A DNA stretch of 64,000 bases from Paenibacillus piscarius. GTDB lineage: Bacteria > Bacillota > Bacilli > Paenibacillales > Paenibacillaceae. The notes beneath the pieces were generated by a model. It made no database searches and was not told where the DNA came from. It saw only the letters and a list, made by a program, of their open reading frames with translations. A program made the translations under genes and the position numbers. Below, piece after piece: positions 46,567-55,490 of this stretch (its first letter is position 1; every line of letters starts with the position of its first letter). The stretch covers positions 124,001 to 188,000 of the forward strand of contig NZ_JAIEUI010000015.1 of assembly GCF_022234545.1 (NCBI RefSeq), written 5' to 3'.

Positions 46567-47016
46567 TTAATAAGAGGAATTATTTTTGCGTGTGACATTT
46601 TCTATTTCTCGATCTACTAAATTGTTTTCTGCCAAAAAATTGATTCTATCACCATACTCCATTATATATTCTTTACGAATCGGACCATCAACAGTCTGGT
46701 GTATTCTTTCTAACAATGTATCTAATGTTGCAAGTTCATAATATAAGTTTCTGAGTTCTTCATCACCAATATCAATTAGAACTGTCTTCCAATCCACATC
46801 GATATTATTTAACAACTTGTATTTTGGAATTTCTCCGATTTTAGTACTTTCAAGAATAGATTTTACATTATTCAGTTCTAATAATGCAGCTTCATTATCA
46901 ACCATAAAGTCGAAACTTAAGTTAAGATAGACTCCTAAGCAAGTTGCTCCTACACCAATACATGCTCCAATAACCGTTCCAATAAAACCACTCATTAAGT
47001 TAGAATTCTTTGTCAT
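46567..47016 (-). CDS. Small membrane protein paired with the predicted nuclease
   Basis: The 149-residue protein has one or two N-terminal hydrophobic segments (about residues 9-36, including FIGTVIGACIGVGATCLGV) and a charged, helical cytoplasmic part. GGGGAGG lies before the ATG at 47016. It has no recognised family. Same strand and close spacing to the downstream nuclease gene make an operon likely, with a membrane-anchored partner. Confidence 0.75.
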   Translation of the reverse strand: MTKNSNLMSGFIGTVIGACIGVGATCLGVYLNLSFDFMVDNEAALLELNNVKSILESTKIGEIPKYKLLNNIDVDWKTVLIDIGDEELRNLYYELATLDTLLERIHQTVDGPIRKEYIMEYGDRINFLAENNLVDREIENVTRKNNSSY

Positions 47017-47134
47017 AAATCCTCCCCAAACATAAGATTCATATCATTATATCAGACAAGAATTCCTATTTATATGTCTATTGGATGAAGGCTCTTTTTC
47101 TGTTTTATGGATAATCACGTGCAGTAATTCATTT

Positions 47135-47528
47135 TTAAGAATCCGTCAACTCCGCCTGACTTTCTTTCCGATTATACACAATCTGTATTCGCCTTGTTCT
47201 AACTACGTTTCGCTTCACTAACACTCGCTTCATAATTTTATCTTTATTGGATTCTTGCAGTTTATCTAATACCCGTCTATACTTTTGCAGTTCCTATTTC
47301 ATCGCGGCAAACATGGTCTTCGTATTATTATAACTACAACTTTGCAGCTTGTTCTCATCGAACATGTTCAGGTCAATGATCCGCTCTTATAATGTTATAT
47401 TGCTTAGGTATCTTGCTATCAGTTAACCGTATTGCAATATGCCCAAGATTAAAACCCAACCCCTTAACAAAATAAAAGAAGCCAACGCGTAAATGAATAT
47501 ACGTACTATATAGAATTAGAAGTCTCAT
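47135..47528 (-). pseudogene. Decayed gene of unknown function
   Basis: A good AGGAGAG site precedes ATG 47528, and a frame of 51 codons (MRLLILYSTYIHLRVG...) runs to TGA at 47373. In the next frame, translation continues with RIIDLNMFDENKLQS and AAMK, then a TAG, then a charged helix ending KESQAELTDS* at 47135. The run of plausible coding sequence across a frameshift and a stop indicates a broken gene of about 130 residues. The family is not recognised. Confidence 0.45.
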
Positions 47529-47590
47529 AACTCTCTCCTATCCAACTTTATTTCTTCAAAGACCTACTTCTCCTTAATATGTATAGGTTT

Positions 47591-47856
47591 TTACTTATGC
47601 TCCAACACTTCTACGAGCATCGCAGCTCCCGTTCTGAAACCAAGAGTATAGGCAGAAGCGGATGAGATAGAGATCAGTAGACTGTTCAGATCCATTATTT
47701 CTTCGAGCACGGTGAAGTCTTCTCGAGACAGCTTTGCTTGCAGGATGTGTATACGCTCCGAGATTAGCTTAGAGTTATGTACATATTCGGGATCATTTAA
47801 ACAGATTGTTCATTTGGGCAGATTTTCCCGTAATATAGATCTTCTAAAAAACTCAC
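47591..47856 (-). pseudogene. DUF6809-like gene with a frameshift
   Basis: Start GTG at 47856 behind GGGAGGGG. The first frame encodes SFLEDLYYGKICPNEQSV and stops. Another frame continues LNDPEYVHNSKLISERIHIL and ends LGFRTGAAMLVEVLEHK, which resembles DUF6809 proteins. A one-base shift near 47800 breaks it. The gene is divergent from an XRE gene, sharing its palindromic operators. Confidence 0.6.
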
Positions 47857-47891
47857 TTGCACCCCTCCCAAATCATCATCTCTTTATTATA

Positions 47892-47934
47892 TTAGCGAAT
47901 TTTTCGCTAAAAATTAATAGCGAATAATTCGCTA
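47892..47934. promoter_or_regulatory. Two palindromic operators between DUF6809 pseudogene and XRE gene
   Basis: TTAGCGAA-TTT-TTCGCTAA (47892-47910) and TAGCGAA-TAA-TTCGCTA (47918-47934) have centres 25 bp apart. Both share the half-site TAGCGAA. They sit just before the XRE gene and are probably its autoregulatory sites; this is inference from position and symmetry. Confidence 0.7.
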
Positions 47935-47963
47935 AGATATGCTTGCGTTGGAGGTGTTCATAT

Positions 47964-48182
47964 ATGTATCAACGTATTCGGGATTTACGAGAAGATAAGG
48001 ATTTGACGCAAACTCAAATGGCGGAGTATTTGCAATGTAGTCAGAGAATTTATAGTAATTATGAACGTGGAGATGTCGATATTCCCACGGCGATTCTGAT
48101 CAAGCTGGCAGACTTTCATACGACGAGTACTGACTATCTACTCAACCGAACAAACCAAAAGAAACCTTATCCCAAAAGCTAA
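47964..48182 (+). CDS. XRE family transcriptional regulator
   Basis: A 72-residue HTH protein. The helix-turn-helix is LTQTQMAEYLQCSQRIYSNY, followed by ILIKLADFHTTSTDYLL, the standard XRE/HTH_3 pattern. GGAGGTG lies before ATG 47964; the longer start at 47943 lacks one. It lies next to decayed genes and the nuclease module and may have been their regulator. Confidence 0.88.
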   Translation: MYQRIRDLREDKDLTQTQMAEYLQCSQRIYSNYERGDVDIPTAILIKLADFHTTSTDYLLNRTNQKKPYPKS

Positions 48183-48387
48183 GATAGTATAATGCTTAGA
48201 TACTATGGATTTTAGATTATCTTCTTTACACCCATTGGACTATGAACATTATAAGCATAAATCCGCAAGTTGCGTGACGAACAAGAACAGACACAGCACA
48301 AATAAGCTCAGTGGCGAACCCCATGAGCTTTTTGTTCGTTGGCACCATTGCTTCAATAAAAGATAATCTTATGTGCATTCCCGCTCA

Positions 48388-49134
48388 TTACAAAGGAGTA
48401 TCTGTTTCAACTGCAAAAAAGCATGTACACTTCTTTGCCATGAATTTTTCAAAACCCAAATTTACATATAAGCTGCTGGCCGGAATATTATCCGCATCGG
48501 TCTCAAGTTGTATACGGGTTGCCCTTTTTTCATTTGCCAAATCAATTACATGATTCATTAGTGCTTTTGCGATTCCTTTACTTCTAAATTCAGATGCTAC
48601 ATATAATCCATCTATTCTTAATACCGGGTACCCATGCGAAACTGAAATCCCCCAGGAGAAGATAATAAATCCCGCATAATGTGACTCGAATTTAGCCAAA
48701 TAGCAAATTGCTAGATCAGCATCCAGAATCCTTTTTATGACCTGACCACTCTGCTCCAACTCCTCGATTGAAGCTGCCTTTATGTCTACACCATTAGACG
48801 AAGAATTGTTATAGCCACAGAATAAATTTCTAGAATGGTTTGCGTTCTCGTGAGTTAAAGAAACAATTTCAATATTTGGAGGTAAACTCTTATCTTCAAT
48901 CGAATGCTCCCATATCTTTTTAGCCGCAATAAAGCATCCTTCATACCCAAAGGGTTCACCAAAACTGGAAGAGAATATTTCTTGTATGCTTCTCGCCAGT
49001 TCTTCGACAGTAGGAGCAACTGTTAGGGATTGGGCGACCTTTTCAATTTCAGAATCAAACTCATCTATAGGTGCTTCTGGTAATAAGCCGTATGGATTCC
49101 ATTCATGAATAACTTGCCGCACAATATTTCCCAT
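48388..49134 (-). CDS. DUF1871-GNAT fusion protein
   Basis: The N-terminal part (residues about 1-85, VRQVIHEWNPYGLLPEAPID) resembles DUF1871, a stand-alone family of Bacillales. The C-terminal part is a GNAT N-acetyltransferase: LRIDGLYVASEFRSKGIAKA contains the acetyl-CoA loop (RSKGIAKA). Substrate unknown. ATG 49134 with AGAGGTG is chosen. Length 248. The fusion is unusual as far as I know. Confidence 0.82.
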   Translation of the reverse strand: MGNIVRQVIHEWNPYGLLPEAPIDEFDSEIEKVAQSLTVAPTVEELARSIQEIFSSSFGEPFGYEGCFIAAKKIWEHSIEDKSLPPNIEIVSLTHENANHSRNLFCGYNNSSSNGVDIKAASIEELEQSGQVIKRILDADLAICYLAKFESHYAGFIIFSWGISVSHGYPVLRIDGLYVASEFRSKGIAKALMNHVIDLANEKRATRIQLETDADNIPASSLYVNLGFEKFMAKKCTCFFAVETDTPL

Positions 49135-49169
49135 ATACACCTCTCGCCTTCCCTAAGCTAAAACCATGT

Positions 49170-50564
49170 TCAAATCCCCAAATTCTCATTCACATATAGC
49201 TCGCTGGGTTGAATCCGGTGCTGGCCGGTGTGCAACAGCTCTGGCAAACGCCCTATGCGCTCAGCCAAGCGGCAGAGTTGTTGCTCATGAAAATAAGATA
49301 AGCCCGTATGAATCCGATCCTGGAAAGGCTCAAGCCATCTCGCTTCCAAGCTGTCCGGGCCGAAATACACCCCGAGCAGTGAGCCGGCAGTTGCTCCGAA
49401 GCTGTCCGTGTCGTTACCTTGCATGACTTGCTTGCATATTCCATCTCCAGTATTCTCAGCAAATCGGAAGGTATTGATCAATGTACCGATTTCCTGATAC
49501 ACCTGACAGTGGCAATAATCCGCATACTTCTGATGAATCCCCTGATAAGCCTCCAGCCAGTTATCTGCATTCGCTACGCTCTGGAGACAATCCTCGGTAA
49601 TCTCATAAAATCGGCTCCTTCTAGGGACAAATTGCAGTGCAGTACTTATGATTTCAAGCGGATCACGCAGCACGTGAGCGGTAGCAATTGCAGCGGCAGT
49701 GAACATCGTGGCATAAATCCCTGTCCGGCGATGTGTAAAACTGGCATCACGCCAAGCCAGCTCAGCCGCAAGCGCAGGTTGACCTGGGCAGGCATAGCCG
49801 TAAGCATCTGCACGAATCGCCGCACCGCATAATTCTGTATCTTGCACCAGGAAGTCGGGCCAAGTCTCTATTTCAGAGTGATTGAATAATTCCCGGTCAT
49901 GCTCCAAATAGCTTATCCCCGACCGAACCAGGATGGCTCTCTCCGGCCCCCAGGTTGTACTGATCGGAAGATGATTGATCCATAAATCTCTTAGGTTTCT
50001 TTTCGTAAAACCCTTACCGAATTGCTCTAACGCCATCATTCCCATTAGGGTGTAGTTGATATCATCGTCAGGTGCCACATAACGAATTCGCTCCCGCGAC
50101 GTCTCGAACCAGGACCAATGACGACGATCCAACGCCTGGAGAGCTTGTTCCGAAATATAATCATTCAGCGGCCATTCCCCCGCAGCGGTTAACGCTTGAC
50201 GTAATTCTGACAACGTGGGATTGACCTCAATCGGCTTGCCCAGCATCGAACCGCAGACTGAAGCGAGGAAGCCTGCTTCTACACGCTTGGCGCTGTCCTT
50301 CAGATTCAAGACTCCGATCTGGCCCTGAGGTCTATCCGGGTCGCATTCCCGCCATATCTCCTGCAAATCGTCCGGCTCATAATAAGGCCAATTGTCCCGC
50401 ATTGGAAGATCAGCCAAGCTATGGGCGAATTCCAGGTAAGCATCATAGCTGGCGGGAAGCTGTTCCAATCGGGCTAAATAACCGGAGGTTTGATGTCCCT
50501 GTGCAAATTTATTACGCAGAACTCCCTCTAATTGATGTTTCAGAAACGTTAGTGATGGCAGCAT
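49170..50564 (-). CDS. ADP-ribosylglycohydrolase family protein, copy 1
   Basis: The family removes ADP-ribose or similar groups from proteins or small molecules using two metal ions. Signatures are GFLASVCGSMLGKPIE, APDDDINYTLMGMMALE (acidic metal ligands) and MQGNDTDSFGATAGSLLG near the C-terminus. The protein is 464 residues. It is nearly identical to the gene at 52398-53798, the two flanking a MerR and a CPBP gene. Target unknown. Confidence 0.9.
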   Translation of the reverse strand: MLPSLTFLKHQLEGVLRNKFAQGHQTSGYLARLEQLPASYDAYLEFAHSLADLPMRDNWPYYEPDDLQEIWRECDPDRPQGQIGVLNLKDSAKRVEAGFLASVCGSMLGKPIEVNPTLSELRQALTAAGEWPLNDYISEQALQALDRRHWSWFETSRERIRYVAPDDDINYTLMGMMALEQFGKGFTKRNLRDLWINHLPISTTWGPERAILVRSGISYLEHDRELFNHSEIETWPDFLVQDTELCGAAIRADAYGYACPGQPALAAELAWRDASFTHRRTGIYATMFTAAAIATAHVLRDPLEIISTALQFVPRRSRFYEITEDCLQSVANADNWLEAYQGIHQKYADYCHCQVYQEIGTLINTFRFAENTGDGICKQVMQGNDTDSFGATAGSLLGVYFGPDSLEARWLEPFQDRIHTGLSYFHEQQLCRLAERIGRLPELLHTGQHRIQPSELYVNENLGI

Positions 50565-50675
50565 ATTGTATCTCCTTTATTCTGGATTATTGCTCTACAT
50601 TGATACTTTCAAGAATCTTGGCCCTAAGTTTAACCAGCGGAGTGTATGCGAAAGCAGATTCGCAATTTTGACGGC

Positions 50676-50706
50676 TTGCACCTACAGTTACTGGAGAATA
50701 TATAAT
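50676..50706 (+). promoter_or_regulatory. Promoter with 19-bp spacer before merR
   Basis: TTGCAC (50676-50681) and TATAAT (50701-50706) are 19 bp apart, the long spacer characteristic of MerR-activated promoters, with the ATG of the MerR-type gene 21 bp further on. Autoregulation by that protein is inferred. Confidence 0.6.
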
Positions 50707-50727
50707 GGTAAATGGGGGGAGAGAATA

Positions 50728-51492
50728 ATGGACAATACAACGTATACCATCGGAAAATTCGCTGAATTAAGCGGTATTCCGGTACGGACGCTTCATTATT
50801 ATGATGAGGTCGGACTATTGCGTCCGCGCCGCCGGGCAAGCGGACACAGATTCTATGGTTCGGCGGATCTGATCACCTTACAGAAAATTGTTGGATTGAA
50901 ATCGCTCGGTTTTTCTCTGGAGCGTATTCGCAAGTTCATTCATCATGGCGAATCCGATATGAGTCTGGCGGAAACATTGAGAATGCAGCAGCAAGCTATG
51001 GAAGCTGCCCGCGCTGAACTGGATAAGTCACTGGAGATCCTCGGCAGAATGACGGCTATCCTGCAACGTGAAGGGGAACTGGCGCATGACATGCTGTTCT
51101 TGCTAATTCGCAACATGTTAAATGAAGACAAGCAGCGAAGCTGGGTCGCCGAGCATTTATCGGAGCAAACGGCAAATGCCTTGTTCGATATCTCTCCAGA
51201 TGCCACAGCCGAACTGGATCGAGAAGTGATTGCCTTTGCCCAAGCGGTTAAGCGTTTATCAGCAGGAGCCCCGGATGCGGCTGAAGCAGAGGAAATGCTA
51301 GGTTTCTATGTCCAAAGGATACTAGGCTACCTTGATGAGAAGGCAATTGCAAACTTCACCCAAATTCCGGAGGAGCAGCAAGAGCAATTAAATCAATTGG
51401 TGGATATGCCGTTTGACGAACGGGAGATAGCCTGGCTGGATGAGGCGCTGGCACACTATGTGAGCAAATTCGGACTTCATGGAATAACGTAA
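50728..51492 (+). CDS. MerR family transcriptional regulator
   Basis: The winged-helix DNA-binding domain starts YTIGKFAELSGIPVRTLHYY, with DEVGLLRPRRRASGHRFYG as the wing. A dimerisation helix and a C-terminal alpha-helical TipAS-like domain (MAGAPDAAEAEEMLGFYVQR-type) follow, which may bind a ligand. ATG 50728 behind GGGGGAGAG is chosen; a longer frame from 50566 is rejected. Length 254. It lies between the two ADP-ribosylglycohydrolase copies. Confidence 0.9.
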   Translation: MDNTTYTIGKFAELSGIPVRTLHYYDEVGLLRPRRRASGHRFYGSADLITLQKIVGLKSLGFSLERIRKFIHHGESDMSLAETLRMQQQAMEAARAELDKSLEILGRMTAILQREGELAHDMLFLLIRNMLNEDKQRSWVAEHLSEQTANALFDISPDATAELDREVIAFAQAVKRLSAGAPDAAEAEEMLGFYVQRILGYLDEKAIANFTQIPEEQQEQLNQLVDMPFDEREIAWLDEALAHYVSKFGLHGIT

Positions 51493-51514
51493 ACTATATG
51501 TAAGGAGTGACGTT

Positions 51515-52270
51515 GTGCATTCTATCCTATTAGCGTTGATCTTAATCTCGCTTTGCCTACCTGGCATATGGCTAATGAGTAAATTTACAGCCAACGATCT
51601 TGTTGATAAACCTGATAACAGGCTATCCAGGCAAACCTTGTTTATCCTCATGGCCTTACAAACCCTTGTCATCGTCAGTTTAGCCGCTACAGCAGGAATT
51701 TATTTCGGTAACAAGCTTGGACTTACTGACCCGTTCCTGGAAGGACTCAGCCGCGGGGAATTGGACTTAACCCATTTGGTTCAACAAGTGGGGATCGGCA
51801 TCGCCGCGGGAATCGTTTGCGCGTTGGTATGGGTTGTGAGCTATTATTCATTCATTCGACCGAGAATAGATACGGTCTCCGTAATGGCCTCCGAGCTAGC
51901 TAGGCAACAGCTTGGACTTGCAGCGCGAATAACGTCCGGCGGAATTACCGAAGAGATTATTTTTCGCTGGGGCTTACTGAGCTTAACGATGTGGGGAGTT
52001 CTAAGGCTAACGCCTTCCCTGACGGCTGCATTCTGGATTTCCATAGTCACAACCGGTATATTATTTGGCTTGGCTCATTTGCCTGGTAACATTGCCAAGG
52101 GTTGTATTCCTTCACCTATGTTAATTGCCTCAATGGTCATTGGGAATCTGTGGGTTTCTATAATTTGCGGCTACCTGTTCTGGCAGTATGGAATTATTGC
52201 AGCTATTGTAGTCCATATGTTATTTCACATCCTATGGTATCCATGGGAACGGCCCCATCCACAACAATAA
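51515..52270 (+). CDS. CPBP family intramembrane metalloprotease
   Basis: The 251-residue multi-pass membrane protein carries the CAAX/CPBP motifs GITEEIIFRWGLLS (EExxxR), GILFGLAHLPG and VVHMLFHILW. GTG start at 51515 follows AGGAGTG. It is 22 bp downstream of merR, so the two are probably one transcription unit. Such proteases often act in bacteriocin self-immunity; the substrate here is unknown. Confidence 0.9.
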   Translation: MHSILLALILISLCLPGIWLMSKFTANDLVDKPDNRLSRQTLFILMALQTLVIVSLAATAGIYFGNKLGLTDPFLEGLSRGELDLTHLVQQVGIGIAAGIVCALVWVVSYYSFIRPRIDTVSVMASELARQQLGLAARITSGGITEEIIFRWGLLSLTMWGVLRLTPSLTAAFWISIVTTGILFGLAHLPGNIAKGCIPSPMLIASMVIGNLWVSIICGYLFWQYGIIAAIVVHMLFHILWYPWERPHPQQ

Positions 52271-52397
52271 GGAATAGGTCATCCATAGTTTGATTTGCTT
52301 TGGGATGAGGCTGGCACCTTGGATTGGGTCATTGTTTACAACAACTGGTGAAATGGATGAACGAAATCATCAATTAATGAAGCGGTCAAAATCAAAT

Positions 52398-53798
52398 TTA
52401 AAGACCAAAATCTGTGTTCTCATTCACATACAACTCGCTGGGTTGAATCCGTTGCTGACCAGTGTGCAACAGCTCTGGTAAACGCCCTATTCGCTCAGCC
52501 AAGCGGGAGAGTTGTTGCTCATGGAAATAAGATAAGCCCGTATGAATCCGGTCCTGGAAAGGCTCAAGCCATCTCGCTTCCAAGCTGTCCGGGCCGAAAT
52601 ACACCCCGAGCAGTGAGCCTGCTGTTGCTCCGAAGCTGTCGGTATCGTTGCCTTGCATGACCTGCTTGCATATTCCGTCTCCGGTATTCTCAGCAAATAA
52701 AAAGGTATTAATCAAGGTACCGATTTCCTGATACACCTGACAGTGGCAGTAATTCTTGTACTTCTGATGAATGCCCTGATAAGCCTCCAGCCAGTTATCT
52801 GCATTCGCTACGATCTGGAGACAATCCTCGGTAATCTCATAGAATCGACTCCTTCTAGGGACAAATTGCAGTGCAGTATTTATGATTTCAAGCGGATCGC
52901 GCAGCACGTGTGCGGCAGCAATTGCAGCGGCAATGAACATCGTGGCATAGATTCCCGTCCGGCGATGTGTAAAACTGGCATCACGCCAAGCCAGCTCGGC
53001 CGCAAGCGCAGGTTGACCGGGGCAGGCATAGCCGTAAGCATCTGCACGAATCGTCGCTCCGCATAATTCTGTATCTTGCACCAGGAAGTCGGGCCAAGCT
53101 TCTATTTCTGAATGATTGAATAGTTCCCTATCATGCTCGAGATAGCTAATCCCCGACCGAACCAGGATAGCCCTCTCCGGCCCCCAGGTTGTACTTATCG
53201 GAAGATGATTGATCCATAAATCTCTTAGGTTTCTTTTCGTAAAACCCTTACCGAATTGCTCTAACGCCATCATTCCCATTAGGGTGTAGTTGATATCATC
53301 GTCAGGTGCCACATAACGAATTCGCTCCCGCGACGTCTCGAACCAGGACCAATGACGACGATCCAACGCCTGGAGAGCTTGTTCCGAAATATAATCATTC
53401 AGCGGCCATTCCCCCGCAGCGGTTAACGCTTGACGTAATTCTGACAACGTGGGATTGACCTCAATCGGCTTGCCCAGCATCGAACCGCAGACTGAAGCGA
53501 GGAAGCCTGCTTCTACACGCTTGGCGCTGTCCTTCAGATTCAAGACTCCGATCTGGCCCTGAGGTCTATCCGGGTCGCATTCCCGCCATATCTCCTGCAA
53601 ATCGTCCGGCTCATAATAAGGCCAATTGTCCCGCATTGGAAGATCAGCCAAGCTATGGGCGAATTCCAGGTAAGCATCATAGCTGGCGGGAAGCTGTTCC
53701 AATCGGGCTAAATAACCGGAGGTTTGATGTCCCTGTGCAAATTTATTACGCAGAACTCCCTCTAATTGATGTTTCAGAAATGTTAGTGATGGCAGCAT
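52398..53798 (-). CDS. ADP-ribosylglycohydrolase family protein, copy 2
   Basis: Direct repeat of the gene at 49170-50564, with the same motifs GFLASVCGSMLGKPIE, APDDDINYTLMGMMALE and MQGNDTDSFGATAGSLLG. The promoter-proximal ~590 bp differ at only a couple of bases while the rest shows scattered substitutions; the C-termini also differ (ENLGI versus ENTDFGL). Length 466. Confidence 0.9.
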   Translation of the reverse strand: MLPSLTFLKHQLEGVLRNKFAQGHQTSGYLARLEQLPASYDAYLEFAHSLADLPMRDNWPYYEPDDLQEIWRECDPDRPQGQIGVLNLKDSAKRVEAGFLASVCGSMLGKPIEVNPTLSELRQALTAAGEWPLNDYISEQALQALDRRHWSWFETSRERIRYVAPDDDINYTLMGMMALEQFGKGFTKRNLRDLWINHLPISTTWGPERAILVRSGISYLEHDRELFNHSEIEAWPDFLVQDTELCGATIRADAYGYACPGQPALAAELAWRDASFTHRRTGIYATMFIAAAIAAAHVLRDPLEIINTALQFVPRRSRFYEITEDCLQIVANADNWLEAYQGIHQKYKNYCHCQVYQEIGTLINTFLFAENTGDGICKQVMQGNDTDSFGATAGSLLGVYFGPDSLEARWLEPFQDRIHTGLSYFHEQQLSRLAERIGRLPELLHTGQQRIQPSELYVNENTDFGL

Positions 53799-53915
53799 GT
53801 TGTATCTCCTTTATTCTGATTGTCACAAAACCCCAACAACTTAGAAAAATAAACAGATTTCAAAAGTTCACTGTTCATCGCTCATTTATAAATTCACTTT
53901 TGTGTACTCAGAGCT

Positions 53916-54632
53916 TTAAATTTCATTTTTCCGTTCTTCCCTTATCCTTTCTAATGCTCTTTTGGCTGCTAATTTCCCATTATGCATTCCGTTTTTGGAG
54001 ATCTTCACCAGCTTTTCCTTAGCTGGTATATAAGTATGAAATCCAATAATCTCACATGCTCTTTCTTGAACAAACATATCTTCATCGTCTAGATATTTTA
54101 TGATGGAATTAAGTTTTCCTTTTGGCGTTAATGCCATAATCGAAAAAATATACTGACAGCGAATATCATCGCTTATAAGTTGGTCAGAGCTTATCATTCG
54201 ATTCAACTCGTCAATACAAGCGAGGTCTTCATTCATTTCAGTTTGACTAACTTCAAATTCTGCTGGATAGTCTTTATTCAAATCATGCCAATCCAGATCA
54301 GGATATTCTTCGATTTTCGTTATAAATGAACGTATACTTCTAAAGGCCGGAGATACATCCGTTTCCTCATGATCGATATAACATATTCTGTATTTGCATG
54401 CGCCTTGTACGTACAAGCCAATATAGTTTGAATGATCGTCACTCCACAAAGGAATCATATCCCGATAAGCCTCTATTTTGGACATATACTCAACTAATTC
54501 AACAATTTCGTCAGCCTCCATTAATCTTAAAAAGTAGTTGTGATCCTTTTGCTTCTCCTTGTGCAGCTCCAACTCCTCAACTAATGCAACAGGCAATGTA
54601 AGGCCAAGTCTGTGAATAAGATCTGTAAACAT
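53916..54632 (-). CDS. SMI1/KNR4-like (SUKH) protein
   Basis: The protein resembles SMI1/KNR4 or SUKH-fold immunity proteins: a charged N-terminus, WSDDHSNYIGLYVQGACKYRI in the middle and an acidic C-terminal half with LKYLDDEDMFVQERACE, resembling a HEAT-like repeat. SUKH proteins are known immunity proteins for toxins, but no toxin is visible here. ATG 54632 behind GAGGAG is chosen. Length 238. Confidence 0.75.
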   Translation of the reverse strand: MFTDLIHRLGLTLPVALVEELELHKEKQKDHNYFLRLMEADEIVELVEYMSKIEAYRDMIPLWSDDHSNYIGLYVQGACKYRICYIDHEETDVSPAFRSIRSFITKIEEYPDLDWHDLNKDYPAEFEVSQTEMNEDLACIDELNRMISSDQLISDDIRCQYIFSIMALTPKGKLNSIIKYLDDEDMFVQERACEIIGFHTYIPAKEKLVKISKNGMHNGKLAAKRALERIREERKNEI

Positions 54633-54764
54633 GCGACTACTCCTCATAAAATAGTTTTTCACCTTTCTAGGAATTCTCCCAATACTCTACCGTCACATCT
54701 GAATATTCATCTTCACACCTACCAAACACCACTTCAAACTCACCAGCCCCTCTCCAATCCCACC

Positions 54765-55412
54765 TCACAAAACAAACACAACCGCAATCACCACATATGC
54801 ATACCGCACATTCTTGCTCAACATTATGTATATCGTTCCATATAAAATGGACATGAAGAACGCATAAATCCCCGTCGCCCCGCCCTGGAGCAGAATGTGG
54901 ATCAGGCCCCAGGTGAGTGCGAGGAATATCCCTCCGTAGGGCAGCCCGCCCCATTTGAAGAGCGTTTCACCGAATTTCTGTCCAAACGCTATCGTCAGCA
55001 GAATCAAGCCCGCTTCGAACAAGTAATAGACATTCTGAAAAACGAATCTCACCGCATCCTTGTATTCCTGAACCGGCTTGAAGCCCTCCCATACGGCAGT
55101 TGTCGCTGCAATGGCGATCACCGAAACCACCACTGCAAGCAACCATCCCCTGGCATTTGGCTCCGCGTTTAACTTCATGATGTCAAAATCATATTTGCGC
55201 TTGGAGAGCCTGATCAGGAATAATGCCATACTGCCCCACAGCAAGCAGGTAATTCCCCAATGTATACATTGATGAAGCAGTGTATATTCGGAGCCTTTAA
55301 CGCCTAAGATCGATGGCAAGACCATCGACAATACCACCTCCAGACCAAACCCTGCAAACGCATACAATGCTAATGCCAGATAATCGCTGGCTCCAATTCT
55401 CTTTTGGCTCAT
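54765..55412 (-). CDS. Multi-pass membrane protein (CPBP-like?)
   Basis: The protein has about six hydrophobic segments. GLIHILLQGGATGIYAF near the end and GETLFKWGG resemble a CPBP membrane protease lacking the EExxxR catalytic pair, so the function is uncertain. GGGAGGGGG lies before ATG 55412. Length 215. Confidence 0.7.
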   Translation of the reverse strand: MSQKRIGASDYLALALYAFAGFGLEVVLSMVLPSILGVKGSEYTLLHQCIHWGITCLLWGSMALFLIRLSKRKYDFDIMKLNAEPNARGWLLAVVVSVIAIAATTAVWEGFKPVQEYKDAVRFVFQNVYYLFEAGLILLTIAFGQKFGETLFKWGGLPYGGIFLALTWGLIHILLQGGATGIYAFFMSILYGTIYIMLSKNVRYAYVVIAVVFVL

Positions 55413-55490
55413 AACCTGCCCCCTCCCAGATAACAACATTAACCCTCATTTGAACAGAGCTCCTCCCACTACGCTCACCAATCCACACCG

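Noticed and set aside
47712-47927. 71-codon plus-strand frame before the XRE gene
   Set aside because: It runs antisense to the DUF6809-like pseudogene and into the operators; no ribosome binding site.
49170-53798. Composite transposon with the two near-identical genes as insertion sequences
   Set aside because: The repeated genes are ADP-ribosylglycohydrolases, not transposases, and no inverted terminal repeats or target duplications are visible.
54612-54845. 77-codon His/Thr/Pro-rich plus-strand frame
   Set aside because: It is opposite the start of the SMI1/KNR4-like gene and an AT-rich gap, with no binding site.
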